From positions 1 to 56,463 of the forward strand of contig CAIUOU010000107.1 in NCBI GenBank assembly GCA_903900845.1: a DNA stretch of 56,463 nucleotides, in the 5' to 3' direction. Origin of the DNA: an uncultured Opitutia bacterium (GTDB lineage Bacteria; Verrucomicrobiota; Verrucomicrobiia; Opitutales; Opitutaceae). Shown here one piece after another: positions 54,179-56,463 of the stretch. The notes beneath the pieces were generated by a model. It had not been told where the DNA came from and ran no database searches. It worked only from the letters and a program-made list of their open reading frames with translations. Position numbers and translations under genes: made by a program. Every line of letters begins with the position of its first letter. Positions within the stretch are counted from its first letter, which is position 1.

Positions 54179-54793
54179 ATGAACCTGCGAAGATTGCTCC
54201 CGGACCGACTCCTCGCCGCCCTGCTCCTGCTGCTCACGGCCATTCCGGCGCTCCGAGCCATGAGCGTGATCCCACCGACGTTCGCCGAGTTGGTCGCCGA
54301 GGCCGACGCCATCGTGCGCGCCCGGGTCGTTTCCATCCAACCCTACCTGGATCGCACTGCCTTGGGTGAAGTCGTGCGCACGCGCGTGACCTTCGAGGTC
54401 GAGACCACCCTGAAAGGCCGCCACGAGGGCGGGCTGACGCTCGAGTTTCTCGGCGGCGAGGTCGACGGCCGCGGCCTGCGGGTGCCGGGCATGCCAACCT
54501 TCGCGCCCGGCGCAACGGAGGTTCTGTTCGTGACCCAACAAGGGGCGGGACTTTGCCCGCTGGTCGCCGCCGGGCACGGACGCTACCGCGTGCTCACCGA
54601 CCGTGCGAGCGGCCGTGAATTCATCGCGCGCAACGACGCCACGCCCCTCGCCAGCGAGCACGACGTGCAGCTCCCGTTCTCGAACGCCGCCGCCCTCGTG
54701 CGTCCCGGGGCCGCCGGACTTTCCCCCACGGTATTCTCCGCCCGGATCCTCGCCGAGCTCGAGCGCGCCACCGGCAACCGCCAGACCCGCTGA
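54179..54793 (+). CDS. Secreted protein of unknown function, second copy
   Basis: The protein has 204 residues with a signal peptide (about 1-27). The mature part begins SVIPPTFAELVAEADAIV and has TRVTFEVETTLKGR, EFLGGEV and GHGRYRVL, close to the paralogue at 14366-14995. Again a matrixin-like metalloprotease gene follows within a few bases. A conserved Arg/Glu pattern and a C-terminal helix (SARILAELERATG) are visible. The function is unknown. The duplication of the whole two-gene unit shows it is a real module. Confidence 0.78.
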   Translation: MNLRRLLPDRLLAALLLLLTAIPALRAMSVIPPTFAELVAEADAIVRARVVSIQPYLDRTALGEVVRTRVTFEVETTLKGRHEGGLTLEFLGGEVDGRGLRVPGMPTFAPGATEVLFVTQQGAGLCPLVAAGHGRYRVLTDRASGREFIARNDATPLASEHDVQLPFSNAAALVRPGAAGLSPTVFSARILAELERATGNRQTR

Positions 54794-54795
54794 CC

Positions 54796-56463
54796 ATGAA
54801 GACCCGACTCCTTCTTTCCGTCTTCGTCCTCGCCTCCGCCGCGCACGCCTTCAACGCCAGCGGCCAACGCTGGTCCGCCGGCGAAGTCCGCTTCCAGCTC
54901 GCTCTCCCGCCGCCCACGACGGCGCTCAGCGACGGCTCCGGCTCGTGGAACGCGGTCATCGAGGACGCGATGGCCATCTGGAACAGCAACGTCTCGGCCG
55001 TGCGCCTCGCCGCCACCCGCGACTCCGCCGCCGCGGTCGGCGAGGGCAACGGGGTGAACAATCTCCTGTTTTCGACCACCGTCTACGGCACCACGTGGGG
55101 CAGCCGGGTGCTCGGGATCACCCTGCAACGGTACGACCCCCGCAGCAGCCGCTACTCGGAGGCGGATGTGCTCTTCAACTCCACGGCTCGCTGGGATTCC
55201 TACCGCGGCGCACTGCGCACCCAGGGCGGCGAGACCGTGAATGATTTCCGCCGAGTCGCGCTGCACGAGCTCGGACACGCCCTCGGGCTCAACCACCCCG
55301 ACGACATCGGGCAGAACGTGACCGCCATCATGAACGCCCGTTCGAGCGACCTCGACACGCTGGCGACCGACGACATCACCGGCGCGAAGTCGATCTACGA
55401 CAACCCCGCCGCCGCGACGTCGATCCTCAGTTTCACCGGGTCCTCGTTTTACGAGTTTCTCGGTACCGAGCTGACCATTTCCGTCGGCGGACTGCGCAAC
55501 CAGGGCGAGGCCGCCTCCGGTTCGCTCCGCATCGACCTCTGGGCCAGCACGGAGCCCTACACCAACAGCGTGCCTGCCGGCGCCATCCTGATGGGGCGGC
55601 ACGCGCTGAGCGCTCCCATCGCCGCCAATGCCTCTGGTCCGGCTTTCACCGCCAAGACGACCTTCACCTCCCCGCCCGACGGCAGTTACTATACCTACTT
55701 CACCCTCAACGAGTCCGTCGGCGGCGCCCAGTTCGCGGTCCGCGATGTGCTTCGGTTCAACTCCTTTCTGAACCTCGGCCCCCCCAAAGCCCCCACCATC
55801 ACGGCGCAACCCGCCGCGCAAGCGGTCACACCGGGCGGGGCTGCCTCGTTCACCGTCACCGCCACCGGCACCCAGCCGTTCACCTACCAGTGGCGGAAGG
55901 ACGGCGCCGCCATCGCCGGCGCCACGAATCGCACTTTCACGCTCGCTACGGTCAGCGCGGCCGCCACCGGCACCTACTCGGTGGTCGTCACCAACGCGCA
56001 GGGCGCCGCGACCAGTTCGCCCGCTGCCCTCACCATCAACGACGGCGGCAACCCCGGCCGCCTCGTCAACATGTCGATCCGCACCGTGGCCGGAAGCGGC
56101 GACGACACCCTTATTGTGGGCGTCGGCCTCGGCGGAGCCGGCACGACGGGCAACAAGGCCGTGCTCATCCGGGCGGTCGGCCCGACCCTCGGAGCGTTTG
56201 GCGTAACCGGCGCGCTCGCGGATACTGAGATGGCGGTCTATCGGGGTGACACCGTGGTGGCGCGCAACGACGACTGGGGTGGCGGTTTCAATTTCAGCTC
56301 GGTCGGAGCTTTCGATTTTCTCGGCACGCCGCCGAAGGACTCCGCGATCTACAACCCGGCCCTCGCGAACGGCAGCTACTCGGTGCAGATCCTCGGCAAG
56401 GGCGGCGCCACCGGCGTGGCGCTGGCGGAGATCTACGACGCCTCCAGCGGCACCTTCAACCGC
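54796..56463 (+). CDS. Secreted matrixin-like metalloprotease, second copy (3' end outside window)
   Basis: The gene starts at 54796, two bases after the stop of its partner, and runs off the window end; at least 556 residues are visible. A signal peptide covers about 1-18. The zinc motif HELGHALGLNH starts at His157, and a nearby MNA could be a Met-turn. A beta domain (about 210-325), an Ig-like domain (ITAQPAAQAVTPGG, about 335-415) and one C-terminal repeat (LVNMSIRTVAGSG, RNDDWG) follow. The zinc ligands are intact. It shares the layout of the 15004-16800 protein. Confidence 0.83.
   Translation, partial: MKTRLLLSVFVLASAAHAFNASGQRWSAGEVRFQLALPPPTTALSDGSGSWNAVIEDAMAIWNSNVSAVRLAATRDSAAAVGEGNGVNNLLFSTTVYGTTWGSRVLGITLQRYDPRSSRYSEADVLFNSTARWDSYRGALRTQGGETVNDFRRVALHELGHALGLNHPDDIGQNVTAIMNARSSDLDTLATDDITGAKSIYDNPAAATSILSFTGSSFYEFLGTELTISVGGLRNQGEAASGSLRIDLWASTEPYTNSVPAGAILMGRHALSAPIAANASGPAFTAKTTFTSPPDGSYYTYFTLNESVGGAQFAVRDVLRFNSFLNLGPPKAPTITAQPAAQAVTPGGAASFTVTATGTQPFTYQWRKDGAAIAGATNRTFTLATVSAAATGTYSVVVTNAQGAATSSPAALTINDGGNPGRLVNMSIRTVAGSGDDTLIVGVGLGGAGTTGNKAVLIRAVGPTLGAFGVTGALADTEMAVYRGDTVVARNDDWGGGFNFSSVGAFDFLGTPPKDSAIYNPALANGSYSVQILGKGGATGVALAEIYDASSGTFNR

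Overview
The window looks like a chromosomal segment of a high-GC verrucomicrobial bacterium, most likely of the Opitutaceae type. The reasons are the uniformly GC-rich coding sequence, the TonB-dependent receptor with a coiled-coil and Ala/Pro-rich N-terminus, the secreted proteins ending in repeats with an NxDW-type core, the ribH-nusB-ftsY gene order, and the scarcity of Shine-Dalgarno sequences. No tRNA, rRNA or CRISPR array was seen. No stretch of 300 bases lacks a gene; the largest gaps are about 190 bp.

Layout. (1) 2-14263, plus strand: a tightly overlapping operon for surface or lipid-linked glycan work. It has a YfhO-like membrane protein (cut by the window edge), a zinc-ribbon methyltransferase, a GT2 glycosyltransferase, four large GT-C-like membrane proteins that are partly duplicates of one another, and a nucleotide-sugar epimerase. 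(2) 14366-18411: a secreted protein plus a matrixin-type metalloprotease, a methyltransferase and a secreted protein of unknown role. (3) 18602-21688: a TonB-dependent receptor with a strong terminator. (4) 21783-26007, minus strand: ftsY, a GxxExxY-family gene, nusB, ribH, a small secreted protein and rarA. (5) 26120-30891: comEC, a small coiled-coil protein, an EEP-family hydrolase, a secreted protein and a two-copy ThyX-like protein. (6) 30994-44739, minus strand: a complex I operon from nuoB to nuoN with no nuoA and one extra small membrane protein. (7) 44925-48977, minus strand: a DUF3299 protein, a His-rich lipoprotein and an M14 carboxypeptidase. (8) 49083-54123, plus strand: a WD40 protein, a DUF502 membrane protein, recO (probably with an ATT start) and a nuclease-helicase fusion. 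(9) 54179-56463: a second copy of the secreted protein/metalloprotease pair, cut by the window end.

The most unusual content is a pair of palindromic insertions. One, about 165 bp, sits in frame inside the first gene and is flanked by a 6-bp direct repeat (TGATCG). Its arms match as inverted repeats at 41 of 50 positions and are built from 8-bp units. The other, 432 bp, sits between nusB and ftsY. It carries a GxxExxY (PD-(D/E)XK-like) gene between 24-bp inverted repeats (21 of 24 identical), also with an 8-bp period. Together they suggest a family of mobile palindromic cassettes, with one member carrying a small nuclease-like gene and one member translated as part of a host protein. That link is an inference.
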